Shown here: positions 10,663 to 21,921 of the stretch, in pieces
How the letters are laid out: every line of letters begins with the position of its first letter
How positions within the stretch are numbered: the first letter of the stretch is position 1
From: Trichoderma breve
Lineage: Eukaryota > Ascomycota > Sordariomycetes > Hypocreales > Hypocreaceae
Assembly: GCF_028502605.1 (NCBI RefSeq)
Contig: NC_079237.1
Span: forward strand, 1,488,001-1,552,000
Direction: 5' to 3'
DNA length: 64,000 nt
The notes under the pieces: generated by a model
Told to the model about the DNA's origin: nothing
Seen by the model: the letters and a program-made list of their open reading frames with translations, nothing else
The model's database searches: none
Translations under genes and position numbers: made by a program

Positions 10663-12370
10663 ATGGGAGACTGGGGTTGCGGAGTTGCGGATGCTGGCTG
10701 GGGAGCTCCAGCCACTAATTCCTTCCCTGACAAGGGAAATGCTGGAGGAGATACCTGGGGTCAAGACTCGGGCCAGCCAGCCGACGATGTTGGATATTCC
10801 AACGACGACAACTACAACGGCGGTGGCGATGATACTGGAGCATCTGGGGCCTACGGAAACGATAAATGTTTCGGCTGCGGTCAAGAAGGGTAACCAGGTT
10901 CCGCATTCTTTCGTTAGGCACACTACTAATCCATTATTTTACAGTCACCGCCGAGCTGAATGTCCCAATGCTGGAGAACAGACTTGCCGTTATTGCAAGA
11001 AGGAAGGCCACCTGCGGCAAGACTGCCCGGAAGCGCCTCCCATGGCCTGCACCAACTGCGGCCAAGAAGGTACGCCTGATGAGTTGCTCGTGGGAGATGG
11101 CAATGACATTTATTAATGACAACAGGTCACTTCCGAAACAGTTGTGAGAATGCTCGCAAGGTCAATCGTGACCACGTCGCCGACACTACGCCTGATGCTG
11201 CCTGGGACAAGCTCAAGCAAGCGGCCCGTGAGAGAGATGTCGACGATGCCAAGGAAGCGATTGAAGAATACGTCAAAGCTCTGGCAGGAGAGGTCACCTA
11301 TCGCCAAATCCAAGAGCGACTGGTGGAGGAAAATGTCAAGATTTTCCTCATCTCTACTCAGAGAGAGTTGATTGATACCTTCACCAATATGGACCTTCAA
11401 GGTAACATCGACAAGAAGTATAGCGTCTCGGTGAGGTTTTCCGACAAGCCAGAGAGACCTCGCGAGATCAATATCTGGCCAGATGGCATCGACGAGATTC
11501 TCTCTCGCTTGGATGATGCGGGAATGGTGGTAGACAGAGGTGTTCCAAAGTGCTACAACTGTGGCGAGCTCGGCCACACTAGCAAGGGCTGCTCCCAGGA
11601 GAAGGTTGAGCACAATTCAGAGAAGCCTAAGATCTCTTGCTACAATTGCAACGCCGAAGGTCACCGTGTGAGAGATTGTGAGTCTCAATGCCGCCCAATA
11701 ACCATTCCTTCTTTTTTCTAACCAGCCCTCTAGGTCCCGAGCCGCGTGTGGACAAGTTTGCTTGCAAGAACTGCGGGTGAGTCTGCGTTCATAGTTCCTA
11801 CGCATGCTGACCGAACGCTGACGATGTTACAGAAAATCTGGACACAACGCTAAGGAGTGCGAAGAGCCTCCCAATATGGAAAATGTTGAGTGCCGGAAGT
11901 GCAACAAGAGTAGGTCGGACCCATCTGTATGGTGGTACAATAACTGACTGTTGTTTAGCCGGCCACTTTGCGAAAGATTGTCCTGACGCCCCTAGCAGGG
12001 CTTGTCGAAACTGTGGCCAAGAAGGCCACATATCGAAGGACTGTGATCAACCAAAGAATATGGATAGCGTGGTGTGCCGCAACTGCGATGAGACCGGTCA
12101 CTTCAGCAAGGAGTGCCCGAAGCCGAGAGATTGTAAGTTTCGTAGCGAGGCATTGGTACCACTGTAGCTAACAAACACACCGCAGGGTCCAAGGTCCAGT
12201 GCTCTAACTGTGAGCAATTTGGACACACCAAAGTCAGGTGCAAGATGCCTCCCAAAGAGTCGGACGCCTATGAAGGCCAAGCATACGGCGGCGAGGCTGA
12301 GGAGCAGCCGCAGCAGCCTGATGATGGCTATGGTGAGGCAGATGGCGGCGGAGGCGGAGACGGCTGGTAG
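10663..12370 (+). CDS. CCHC zinc-knuckle protein with ten knuckles (Gis2/Byr3/CNBP-like)
   Basis: The 460-residue protein belongs to the Gis2/Byr3/CNBP class of single-stranded nucleic-acid binding proteins, linked to translation and RNA granules. Seven exons were derived: 10663-10889, 10945-11069, 11126-11677, 11734-11776, 11833-11909, 11959-12132 and 12186-12370. A Gly/Asp/Asn-rich leader of about 70 residues precedes three knuckles (CFGCGQEGHRRAEC, CRYCKKEGHLRQDC, CTNCGQEGHFRNSC). Then comes an insert of about 130 residues that is helical and charged, beginning after NARKVNRD. Seven more knuckles follow (from CYNCGELGHTSKGC to CSNCEQFGHTKVRC), then an acidic Gly-rich tail. Yeast Gis2 and fission-yeast Byr3 have seven knuckles and no such insert. 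Several introns fall inside knuckles. The start at 10663 is the first ATG; the codon at 10654 is TTG. Confidence 0.88.
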
Positions 12371-12827
12371 TCCGTTGCCATTGTCATGAGTTCAGAGGAA
12401 TATCTGACTTACACACCGTTGCTTTTTCATTTGAGTTATAGTTGCCCGTTAATTGGGGCTCATTTACTGCATAGTCAGTCGCGGATGTGGTTACATCCCG
12501 GGGTATATGGGGAAATATAGGGCAACACGGGGTCACGGGAGGCACAATAGCTCACCACTCTAAGGCATTCATCGTGGTACCCCTAATAAAAGCTGATTCA
12601 GAGCACAGAGGTCATGCGAGCGGAAGTTCCCACGTAACCTCTCCGTGTGTCCGGTGGCCGATTCATACACCGGCTACCCCACCCCGATAAGCCGAGGCTG
12701 GGCGTACGTATAAACTCCCCGAGTCGCAAGCAGACGACAAGTCAACAGCCCGCGAAACAGACTCTTTCCTCTTTATACAATCCAGTGGAATTGTTACGGA
12801 TCAAACATCTTACAACGCTGTGTGAAA
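12371..12827. promoter_or_regulatory. CCHC gene 3' flank and GST-like gene promoter
   Basis: These 457 bp lie between two genes in the same orientation. A TATA-like stretch (GTATAAACTC) near 12709, followed by a CT-rich leader, precedes the GST-like ATG. I see no gene. Confidence 0.4.
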
Positions 12828-13939
12828 ATGGCTGCCGGGGAGATTATACTTTATCATTACAAAATCTCGCCGTATGCAAGGCGCGCTGTATGGTACCTAG
12901 CTCTACGAGGCATTCCCTACAAGCAATGTGTAAGTTGCATTTTTACATGGTCTCCAGCCAATTGCCATGATGGGAAAAGATTGAAAGAAGTAAAAGTGCT
13001 GACATGAGGTACCAAATCCAGCTCCAGCCTGGCGTGTTGCCACGGCCGGATGTCGCCCGTCTCGGACTCGCGTACCGTCGCATCCCAATCATGTCCATTG
13101 GAAGGGACATATACCTTGACAGTCGCCTTCAGCTTCCCAAGCTAGAGGCAATGTATCCGGAGCTGCCTCGTCTGGGAGCAAGCACGGCTGATCAGAAAGG
13201 CATCGAGCGCTTACTTTCGGCCTTTGTCATTGACAGCGGCATCTTTCAGCAAAGCGTCAAGCTACTTCCGCCGGAACTACCATTCCTCAAGGATCCAAAG
13301 TATTTCAAGGACAGAAGCGATTACATGGGGACACCGATGAGCGTGGAAGCGTTGAAGAAGGTACGGCCTGAAGCGCTGAGTGAGGTTGCTGCGGCGTTTG
13401 AGCTGCTGGAGACGACCCTGATGGCGGACGGGCGAGAGTGGATCTTGAAGACGGAGAAGCCGAGCCTGGCAGACATTGAAGGTGTTTGGATGTTTCACTG
13501 GATATCGGGCATTCCTGGAGCGTTGCCAAAGGAAGGGTTTTCGGCGGACAAGTATCCACGGGTTTACGCGTGGATTAAGCGCTTCCAGGAGGCGGTGACA
13601 GCGGCGAAGAAGAGAATCGAGGAGCCTAAGACGTTGGACGGCGAGGAAGCTGCGAGGGTCATTGAGAGCTCATCGTGGCATGAGGAAGAGGGAGTTGTGG
13701 ATGAAGAAGATGCGCTGGCGGTGGCGGAGGGGTTGAAGAAGGGTGTCATGGTTATGATTTCGCCGACGGACACGGGCAAGGCGCATAAAGATGTGGGGAG
13801 GCTGGTGAGTTTAGATAAGGACGAGGTCGTGATTGAGGTGAGGACGCAAAAGGGGGAGAGTGTGAGAGTTCATGCGCCGAGGCATGGGTATAAGTTGAGG
13901 AGGTTTGATGGCGAGGCGAAGGACGAGGCGAAGTTGTAG
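12828..13939 (+). CDS. Glutathione S-transferase-like protein with extra C-terminal domain
   Basis: The 339-residue product is a GST-superfamily protein. Exon 1 (12828-12929) encodes the thioredoxin-fold start (IILYHYKISPYARRAVWYLA), with the helix-1 Ser/Cys position in SPYARR. A 92-nt intron (GTAAGT...CCAG, branch CTGAC) joins exon 2 (13022-13939) at LQPGVLPRPDVARLGLAYRR. The helical C-terminal GST domain runs to about residue 200, with DIEGVWMFHWISG matching the usual substrate-domain helix. After a charged Glu-rich linker, residues from about 273 (KKGVMVMISPTDTGKAHKDV and on) look like a short beta-rich module not found in classical GSTs. The family is known in filamentous fungi, but substrate and glutathione activity cannot be read from sequence. 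A second acceptor six bases downstream would also keep the frame. Confidence 0.85.
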
Positions 13940-15982
13940 ATTGTTTGGTAACATGTATATATCGTCTGGTTTCGAGCACGTTGAAGTGATCTGGGAGAAC
14001 AAATGTTTGGCGATTATTTTATTAATTAGCATAGCTTATTTTCTAGAATAGATGTATACATGTTTGGAAGTGGACTGTGGAAGATGTTGTGATGATGGAA
14101 GCTCTTCAGCAGTGCTAATACCTTTCTGCTACACCAACGCGGCACGTCATCTAGGAAGACTAATCGTACCTATAGATACACATGCCTCACCTATAATATT
14201 CTTTTTTCCTTTCTCGGAAACATGGATTCGTGCGTAAAACGTCGTATGGGAAACAAAAACATGCTGCAGCATCTATCTTGGTCGACTCAGGGGAATCGTA
14301 TCCAGCCTACCCTGGAGCAGCGAGGGAAAATGCTGTCGTTTGATCTTCGATTCACCCACAAAGTCGTAATAAGGTTATCGAGGGCTCTGGATAAGGACCA
14401 AGTGCGTGCCTTAGACATGATCACTCGAAGACAGTGGCCCGTTGTGGAGATGTGGCCTCGAATGGTACAGTCACACTCAAAGACCACACGACCCAACGCA
14501 TACGTTGGGAGCATCAAAGTTACTCTCCCCAGAGATCTACTGATTCACAGACCCAATCTCCGTTCTACAGCCAAAACGCGGATCTCCCAACGCCATGTCC
14601 AGCCCAGCAGCCGTTCAAATGCCCAAACGAAAGCACAGTGACATAGCAGGCTGCTCATGATCGGCAGGGCCATGAGACCAAATCCTCTCAGCCCGACCGT
14701 TTGTTTTTCGATAACGGAAGGATTGCATCATTCGTTCTTTACGGTATCAAACAGGATTCCATGATGGAACCTTTTTGACCTGCAGACAGCCGGACGGGCG
14801 CCAGCTGAATGGGGGGCCACGCCGGTCAAGTCCTTCAGGCATCCTTTCATTACCCCTTAAACCCTTTTTGGTCCGGTTGCTCGCAGAATCCGGGATGGCA
14901 AGACGTTGGAGTAGCAGTCCATCATGTTTTCGACTCACCTGAAATCGTGCTTAGAGGAATATGTATGTATAAGCATAACCGCCGATCATTTCTCGTTGCT
15001 TTTCGGAGGCGAAAATAGCAAGAGGATTAATCATCGTGTCATCACGAGCATCAGGCACAGTATCCAAAATAGCCCAAGCCCCCAAGCCTAAGGAAGCTGT
15101 AAACAAAAAGAACTAGCCAAGATCTCGATCCTTTTGGTTTTTGGTGCTTCGGAATTAGGACGCCATGGGGGAGGGTTCGTGGTTGCAAAGGGATGGCCAA
15201 GATCGCCGATTTGAGACCCTCTTGCCTCCCCTCTCCTTTGTTCGAGACATCTCGGAGAGATATTGAAGCTTGTCTGGGAACAAAGAGGCTTGTAGAAACT
15301 GAATTGAGCTGTAAGCTGTTTTCTGTTGACGTTTTTATTTTTTTAAAGTTTCGGACGTTTTGTTGACTTGCCTCGCCTTTTCTCTGGTATCGTTTCGTCT
15401 TCTCGGGCTGGCTGAAGCTAATGACACGTCTCCACCTTGTGTAACGCGACTTTTGGATGGGAGTAAGAGTAGAGTCTTTATCAAAGCGGTTGGTATTGCT
15501 GTTATAATCAGTAAAAATACATCTTGTTTAACATATCATAATAATAATGAATGGTCACACGAAGCTGTCGCGTGTCGCTGGTTTGATACTCCCAGATCCG
15601 ACGCATGTACTTTCTACAGAGCTACAGACAGTCCGGGACGGTGTTTCACGATGCTTGGCGGAAGTGCGTCATAGCTTGGCCGGAGCGGTGGGGACGTGGC
15701 GCCGAAGCGAGAAACAGCTTGAACGGCTAGCAGAAGCAAGGAGAGCCTTATCCTTATTGAAAGACCAAGACCAAGGAAATAGGAACAAGTTTGTTTTGTT
15801 TGGGCACCCAATGGGGAGGGCATCAACCGTTGCAACAGCAGCCAAGGCCCAGCAAATAGGCCCAGCATTGGCCCGATAGGCTACGAGGGAGCGAGCCTGG
15901 GTCTCCTTTGCTTTGGGTCATAATTCCGCTGGATATTTTCTTTCTTCCCTTCTTTTTTTTTTTCTCTTTCCACATTTCATGC

Positions 15983-15990
15983 TGACGTCA
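15983..15990. promoter_or_regulatory. Perfect CRE palindrome TGACGTCA
   Basis: This is the full 8-bp palindromic CRE, the consensus site of ATF/CREB-type bZIP dimers. It lies about 2.7 kb upstream of the ATG of a bZIP gene of just that class. One site alone may be chance; the companion sites at 16420-16427 and 18033-18048 add weight. Confidence 0.45.
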
Positions 15991-16419
15991 CGGGCCGATC
16001 ATATGGCGCCTCACCAATTAGCCAGGCCGGGGACGGCCAAAAAAGTCGCGGCACAGTGTCATGGACGATGGTACGATGTGGGGACGGGCGGGACATTTCA
16101 GGGGGTCGCCTCTTACACTGTGTGCGAGTTTTTGGTCCGTTTGGCTCATCGGGCTGCTGTGGTTCGCTGGAGTGGTTTTTTGAGAGGATTGCTTGGGTGC
16201 TTGGTTGCTGTGTGCTTGGCTCGGGGTTTGCACAAAGACAAATCTGGTCGGGCATTGAATTGGATGGATTGTTGCGCGGGCCTAATCGGGCAAGTGGGAA
16301 GACGCATCCATTTGCGAGCCAGCGAGCGTTGTGTGTCTTGTTCCATGTTCCATATTGGTATGGATACGGTACAATGTCTTGGGAGAAGAAGAGCAAGGCG
16401 ACGGGTTGAGTTGAGACAG

Positions 16420-16427
16420 TGACGTAA
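16420..16427. promoter_or_regulatory. CRE-like site TGACGTAA
   Basis: This near-CRE octamer (one mismatch in the second half-site) lies about 2.2 kb upstream of the AtfA-type start codon and is compatible with ATF/CREB binding. Confidence 0.35.
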
Positions 16428-18032
16428 TGAAGCTGCAACTCGACAATGCTCCAACTGCAACGGTACCAGCAATATGTACTTGGTGAGCAAAGACCATTTA
16501 GAGACTGGAAGAAAAAAGTCAAAAGGTCTCCTCTGCTCGTACACCGGGATGGATACGGCTCCTTTTTTTTGGCCGTTGGCTAGCCTAAGATCAGGTAGCC
16601 TTTGCGCAGAGGCCAACAGCGGATGCATTAGACGTGCCGCAATCTGGGAGGTGGTTTTTGGTGTGTGTAGAGCCCTCACCCAGTAATATACGGGCAACGG
16701 CCAAATCGCCACTGCACTTGAATGACTTGTCGCCTTGTACGGAGTACAGTATTCGTAAATAACGGTTGCGTGCTAGGAGATTTTGTCGCTGAGTCGGTGA
16801 GGCGACTGTCGGCAGAAGTGAGGCAACACGTACGAGTACTCCATACCGAACTGACTTTTGATATGGGATGGATGCGAGTATGGTTGACTTTAGCGACGAA
16901 TGGGCCTCGTGGCAGATTAGCGAGTATTGTAATTCACGCCGCAGCTACAAATCCAGGTCCCAGCCTTAATACAACATCGCATACGCTACCTTGGCTGCCT
17001 ACATTCCCCCCGCCGCACACAAAGAGGCTCAATCGCTGCCCGGGAGCTTCCAGAGCCATCATGTCCACCGAGTCTCTCGCACAAGAGGAGCATCATCTCC
17101 AGCATTGGGTACGAGCCCGAATACTGTACATACGAGGACCCATGCCTGCAGCGACCCACCTCTTTTTTACTTCTTCACTGCATCTCTCTAGCAGCTGCAT
17201 TTCCAGTGGCACGCTAAAGCAACCCCCGGGCATCCTCAGAGCCCATACAGTGCGAGCTCGTCATGTCCTTTTCGTCTGGACTTTTTGCTTCCTCTTTGGA
17301 GGCAAAGAAGACGGTGCAGCAATTGACTAATCCGGGAGAACACGAACAACCTGAAGCAAAGAGGCTTTTTGAAGCCGTTTTGACTACCACCTTTTCCCTC
17401 TTTTTTGTGGTGCTGGTGTTGATATGAGGAGGAAACACTCGAGCTTCTGAACGCGTGGCTAATGTACTGCTGCCGCATTCATCCTGGACCCCTGAGCTCG
17501 CCACATCAAGATGCCCGTGCGAAAACTGTACTGTACTCGTACTCAGAATGAGTGCCCTGCCTCGATTGGCTGCATCTGGCCTCGCTTTTCCTCCTGGAGA
17601 CTTTTCAAAGTGGTGCTACCGTCTAATACTCGCCTCGCAGGCAGGCATGCATGAAGCACATACTTGTACAGTACCGACAAGACGAGAAAGCAACTGTACA
17701 GCACGCAACGTCTCAGTCAATCATATCATCCCATTCGACACTTCTCGCCGCTCTCGATAGCAAGTATACGGTGTGTGATGGCCGCACACCCGCACGGTCC
17801 ACACCACCCGTTTTCCCAATCGCGAGATGCGCACCAGCGTCCCGCACAGTGCGGAGGCGGCCAGGGTTTGTCAGCGAAGTCTCTGCAGGCTCCATAATTC
17901 ATTGCACCCTGGGCTGGTAGCGCTCGTGGCCACTCACAGGCGCCCAAAAGCAGCCCAGCCAGCAAGACCCCCCCAGAAGGGTCAGAGCCGCCGCCGCCCG
18001 CCTTCTTTTTTCTGCGCCTTCGTTTTTTCACA

Positions 18033-18048
18033 ACGTCATCTCTGACGT
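18033..18048. promoter_or_regulatory. Paired CRE half-sites ACGTCA...TGACGT
   Basis: Two TGACGT half-sites in opposite orientation, ACGTCA at 18033-18038 and TGACGT at 18043-18048, are separated by 4 bp about 600 bp upstream of the AtfA-type ATG. Together with the sites at 15983 and 16420 they suggest self-regulation of the gene. Confidence 0.4.
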
Positions 18049-18649
18049 CTTCCTTCCTCCATCGTGCACTCTTCATCACCCTCAGTTACAGCACTTCACA
18101 AGCAGCCTTCCGCACCCCCGCCGCAAGCATAGCTTCTGCTTCTGTGCCAGCGTTTGGCGCCTCGATTCACGGGGAAGCGAATATCATCTTCAGTTTTAAT
18201 ATCCGTGATTTGCAGGTCTAATCGGGGAGAGTCTTCGACGCCTGCTCGAATTGGTCTCTCTTATTTTCTAAGTTTTTTTTTTAACCGGGCCAAGCCTTGT
18301 TGTTCGGGTGCCAAAACTCCTAGTCTACGGAGGGAAAAACGCCCCCAAAAAACAAAAGAGCCAAAAACCTACTGCAGAGAGTTTGTTTAACTCGAGAGCA
18401 GAAGCGTTAAAAAAAAAAGAGTTGACAGCACGCGCCATCGCAACACAACAACGCCCCAATCTATCCACCGCCTCGATTCTGCCTCCACGCTACTCCTGCC
18501 TCTGACCTCATCATCCAGATTGGTCTCTTCTTCCTCTCTGCCCGGTCTAGATCCCAAGAGCTCTGCAATTGTTTTGCGTTTCCCCCACATAACGGTAGCC
18601 TTTTGCTTCCCCTCCCTTTGCACTGTCTGCGATATAATTCATCGTCATC

Positions 18650-20620
18650 ATGGGGACGACTGTGACCAACATAACCGAGTCCAAGTCCCCTAAGCAATCA
18701 TCCCCAACACGGCAAGGTAAGCCTTCTTCTCCTCTTCCCCTTTGCGGTTCCTGCATCGTCATACCTTCTCCTTGCACTCGCTGCTCCTACACCTTCGTCA
18801 TCGCTACCACCTGCTCGGACCAAGTGCGACCTACGTCGTCACCGAACTCAATTGTCTGTTGTCCGCCCAGCATCACCACCATCACTATCAATCACCTCTA
18901 GCATCTCCATCACCGTCATTGTCGTCATCGTCACTCTCTTCTTCCCTTGTCATTGACATTGGTCCTTACCCATTGCAATTGCCCCTACCCTTGCCTTTAC
19001 CGTCGCCGTCACTGTCACCTCTTGTCGCCGACCGTCGACTTACACATCATCTGCTTCAAACAGGTTCCATCGCCAGTGCCAAGATCGACTCTCTTACCAA
19101 GTCGGACATTGCGTCTAATGCTCCGGCGACCAAGCCGCTTGCACCGCCGCCTCGACCAGGACAATCCCAACAAGGAACAAATACCCCCGAATACTTCGCG
19201 CCTCAGGTTACCGGAGGCTCCCTCAGCCTGGAGCCCAATCCGTTTGAACAGTCGTTTGGGGGAGGTGGCCCAGAAACGCCTGGAGGAACCAAACTGCCCA
19301 GCGTCGCAGCATTGACGTCTCCGTCTTCTCTGCTGCCCGGTAGCAACGCGACTCCCTTCAACTGGGGTGGAGGCTCTTTGCGGACCGGCCCGCTCAGCCC
19401 AGCAATGCTTTCAGGCCCTACCGACTACTTCGGCGACACGCATCACCTCCGTGGCGGCTTCCCTACGCCAAACGAGTCTTCTCTGCGCACCGGACTGACA
19501 CCGGGCGGGAGCGGGTCTATGTTCCCGGCTCCAAGTCCCAACTCTGCCCTTTTCGCACAGCTGGCCAGCGGCGGCGCCACTCCCAGCACCATCGACTTCC
19601 ATCGAACGGCCCTGAGCGCTGCCGCAAAGCGTGAACAAGTCAACGGCCTGTCTCGAGTCCAACCATCGGCACCACAGCCCCAGCCCGTCACATCCCAACC
19701 CCAAGATATGACCTCGGTCCCTGTCATTCCTAAAGTCGAAGCTAAACCTGCATCCGGTCCCTTCGACCCCCACGACAACGACGCTGCCAACGGCCTTTAT
19801 ATGCTTGCTCAGGGAAGGAACGGAACTCAACCTACACCTCAATTCACCGTGACATCGGCACCCACTGCGCACGCCCACCCGGCCCCAGTGATCCCACCAA
19901 GCATGAACACGTCACCCCCTATGGCCTCTATCAAGGTAGATCCCCGACGAGGCGTCAGCGAGATGAGTAACGGGTCGGACGAAAGCGATCAGAAGCCCCA
20001 GACACGAGCTAAGGGCAAGAAGAACACCACAGCCACCAACGGCAGGAGGAAAGCCGACGAGGCGCCTGCTAAAGCGCCGCCTGCAAAGAAATCTAAGGCG
20101 AACAGCGGCGCAGCAAGCAGCAACGGTGACGAAGATGAACATTCTGATGACGATATGGATAAGTTTGACGACAATGGAAATGGAAAGTCCAAGATGACGG
20201 ACGAGGAGAAACGCAAGAACTTTTTGGAGCGCAACCGGTATGTATTACGTCTTGCCATCATCGGCTCTTGATTTCATCGACATATGCTAACAGAATCCGT
20301 TTAGTGTTGCTGCTCTCAAGTGTCGCCAGCGGAAGAAGCAATGGCTTGCAAACTTGCAGACCAAGGTTGAGATGTTTAGCAGTGAGAATGACGCCTTGAC
20401 TCAACAGATTACTCAGCTTCGTGAAGAAGTTGTCAACCTCAAGACTCTCCTGCTTGCTCACAAAGATTGCCCTGTTACTCAGCAGCAAGGCCTTCACGGA
20501 GCCTTCATGTCACAGGTTGTTGAGCCTTTCAACCCTCAGATGAACCCTTATGGCATGGCAGCCCCGATGCCTGGCCAGCAAGTCATGGCTGGCCAAGGCG
20601 TTCAGCGGCGTTTTTCTTAG
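18650..20620 (+). CDS. atfA: AtfA/Atf1-type bZIP transcription factor
   Basis: The 518-residue protein is the stress-activated ATF/CREB-type factor that acts below the Hog1/Sty1 MAP kinase. Exons are 18650-18716, 19064-20237 and 20305-20620. Intron 1 is 347 nt, longer than its neighbours. The order of parts fits Aft1/AtfA: an osmotic-stress region (NTPEYFAPQVTGGSLSLEPN), the HRA region with LTPGGSGSMFPAPSPNSALF and TPSTIDFHRTALSAAAKR, then an HRR-like ANGLYMLAQGRNGT. A long Ser/Thr/Pro linker with many SP/TP MAP-kinase sites follows. A Lys-rich acidic stretch leads into the basic region ERNRVAALKCRQRKKQWLAN, with the N-x7-R signature (Asn413, Arg421), and a leucine zipper to about residue 460. 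Intron 2 splits Arg414 within the basic region. CRE sites upstream suggest autoregulation. Confidence 0.95.
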
Positions 20621-21656
20621 GATGATGTATTCCATGATAGGTCGCCACGCGAACCGCAAGAAGAGCGACAAGGTGATCATTCTTCACCTCATCCATAAGC
20701 GCATGGCATCATATACGCGGTCCACAGCTGAACGGAACGGAACGCATACAGTACACATTTCCCTTGTATAATAAAAGGGGGTCAAAGGCGAACGAATTTG
20801 GTGGAGGGAAATTCATGTTTCGGCTGGGTTGCCGGACAGACATTTCGAGGACGTGTCTTTTTTTTTTATATTCTTATTTTTTTTTCCGGCCCTTTTCCAC
20901 ACCACTTGTGGTTGTAGGCAGTGCCTTGACCATTTCTTTCCGGGAATATTCCACCCCCCGGATCTTCTCTTCACACTTCTCTCTTCCCCGGTATTACTTT
21001 ACAATGTACGTAAATAGTGGCAAGGCAAGGTATACACACATGAAAAGGTGTTGGACTTGGAAGGAAATCATGCAGAGTTTGAAGGCGTTTTGGGTGGTCT
21101 GGTACTCTTCAAGGGGATGATGTACTTGGTGTTTTACGGTTTGAATTGCAGGTACTCTGTAGCTAGAGAAAAAACGGCAGCTATATGATTACTTGGTTTT
21201 ACAGCTAGCTAGTCAATGCATGAATGATGTGTGTGTTGTGCTTGTTAATACATGGTTGACATCAATTATTAATACGAGTACAGTCAAAAGTGAAGATGAT
21301 GTCGTTTTTCAGTTGACAGCTGTTACGCCATACTACTAGCTCCATTAGCCAATCAGACGCCGCATTGCTGAGACCGAGGGGGTGGGGTAGTGAATGACCC
21401 AAATTGGCTTAGCGCCTTGTCTTGGAAAACCATACCTCTTCGCTCATGGTCCCGAAAGTAAACACAACCAGGCAAAGAAAGAACACTTTGGCGGTCTCCC
21501 CGAACGAAACAGACTCGACTTCTCAACCCCGGCAAGAAGCAGCAGTCGCATGCGCAATCATCGACAAACGGCTGGGCCCTGGCAGATTTTTGGAACCGCT
21601 TCGACGGAATTTTGCGTGCGATTGCGCTCGCGGCTTTGATGCGCTGGACGGGCGAA

Positions 21657-21730
21657 ACGCGCGCAGGCATTTGACGCGACAAGGCTGAGAAAGCTGGACC
21701 TCTTTTCAACCCCCCAAAAAGGCACACGCG
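21657..21730. promoter_or_regulatory. ACGCG (MCB-core) cluster upstream of DSN1
   Basis: Three copies of ACGCG, the core of the MluI cell-cycle box bound by MBF (Mbp1/Swi6-type factors), lie at 21657-21661, 21674-21678 and 21726-21730. They are about 190-265 bp upstream of the DSN1 start. A cell-cycle role fits a kinetochore gene, but none is the full ACGCGT, and the region is CG-rich. Confidence 0.4.
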
Positions 21731-21735
21731 ATATA

Positions 21736-21833
21736 TTACTCGACGACAGACATATTTTTCAGCGCCGGTTACTCGACGACGACATCTCCTCTACAGCTAG
21801 TTACTCGACGGCAACATCTTTTTTCACCGCCGG
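21736..21833. repeat. Triplicated 33-bp unit in DSN1 leader
   Basis: TTACTCGACG(A/G)C occurs at 21736, 21769 and 21801, a period of 33 then 32 bp. Copies 1 and 3 also share a downstream ACAT...TTTTTCA.CGCCGG stretch. It lies just upstream of, or in, the 5' leader of DSN1, so it could be a protein-binding array or a leader-RNA feature. Confidence 0.65.
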
Positions 21834-21921
21834 ACTCTGGCACGAAATTCCCCCGCCTCGAGACGGCACCCTTTTACTCTCTCATGCGATCCATTCAGAG
21901 GAGCTTCCGCAGAAGCCATCC

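Larger units (their letters stand above)
13940..18649. promoter_or_regulatory. 4.7-kb intergenic region upstream of the AtfA-type gene
   Basis: No gene can be supported here. Frames occur on both strands, but their products are low-complexity and domain-free. The segment contains CRE-type sites (listed separately), many TACGAGTA / GTACAGTAC / TACGGAGTAC strings (near 16738, 16831, 17526, 17665) and long pyrimidine tracts from 17990 to 18560. The tracts are typical of a long fungal 5' leader. Such a large upstream region fits a highly regulated transcription-factor gene. Unannotated non-coding RNA is possible but not visible from sequence. Confidence 0.5.
20621..21921. promoter_or_regulatory. 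atfA 3' flank and DSN1 upstream region
   Basis: The first part (to about 21300) is T-rich and probably holds the atfA 3' UTR. From 21350 the DNA becomes GC-rich and CG-rich and serves as the DSN1 promoter. It contains an ACGCG cluster and a triplicated 33-bp unit, both listed separately. I see no gene; frames at 21353-21727 on both strands are shadows of one another. Confidence 0.45.
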
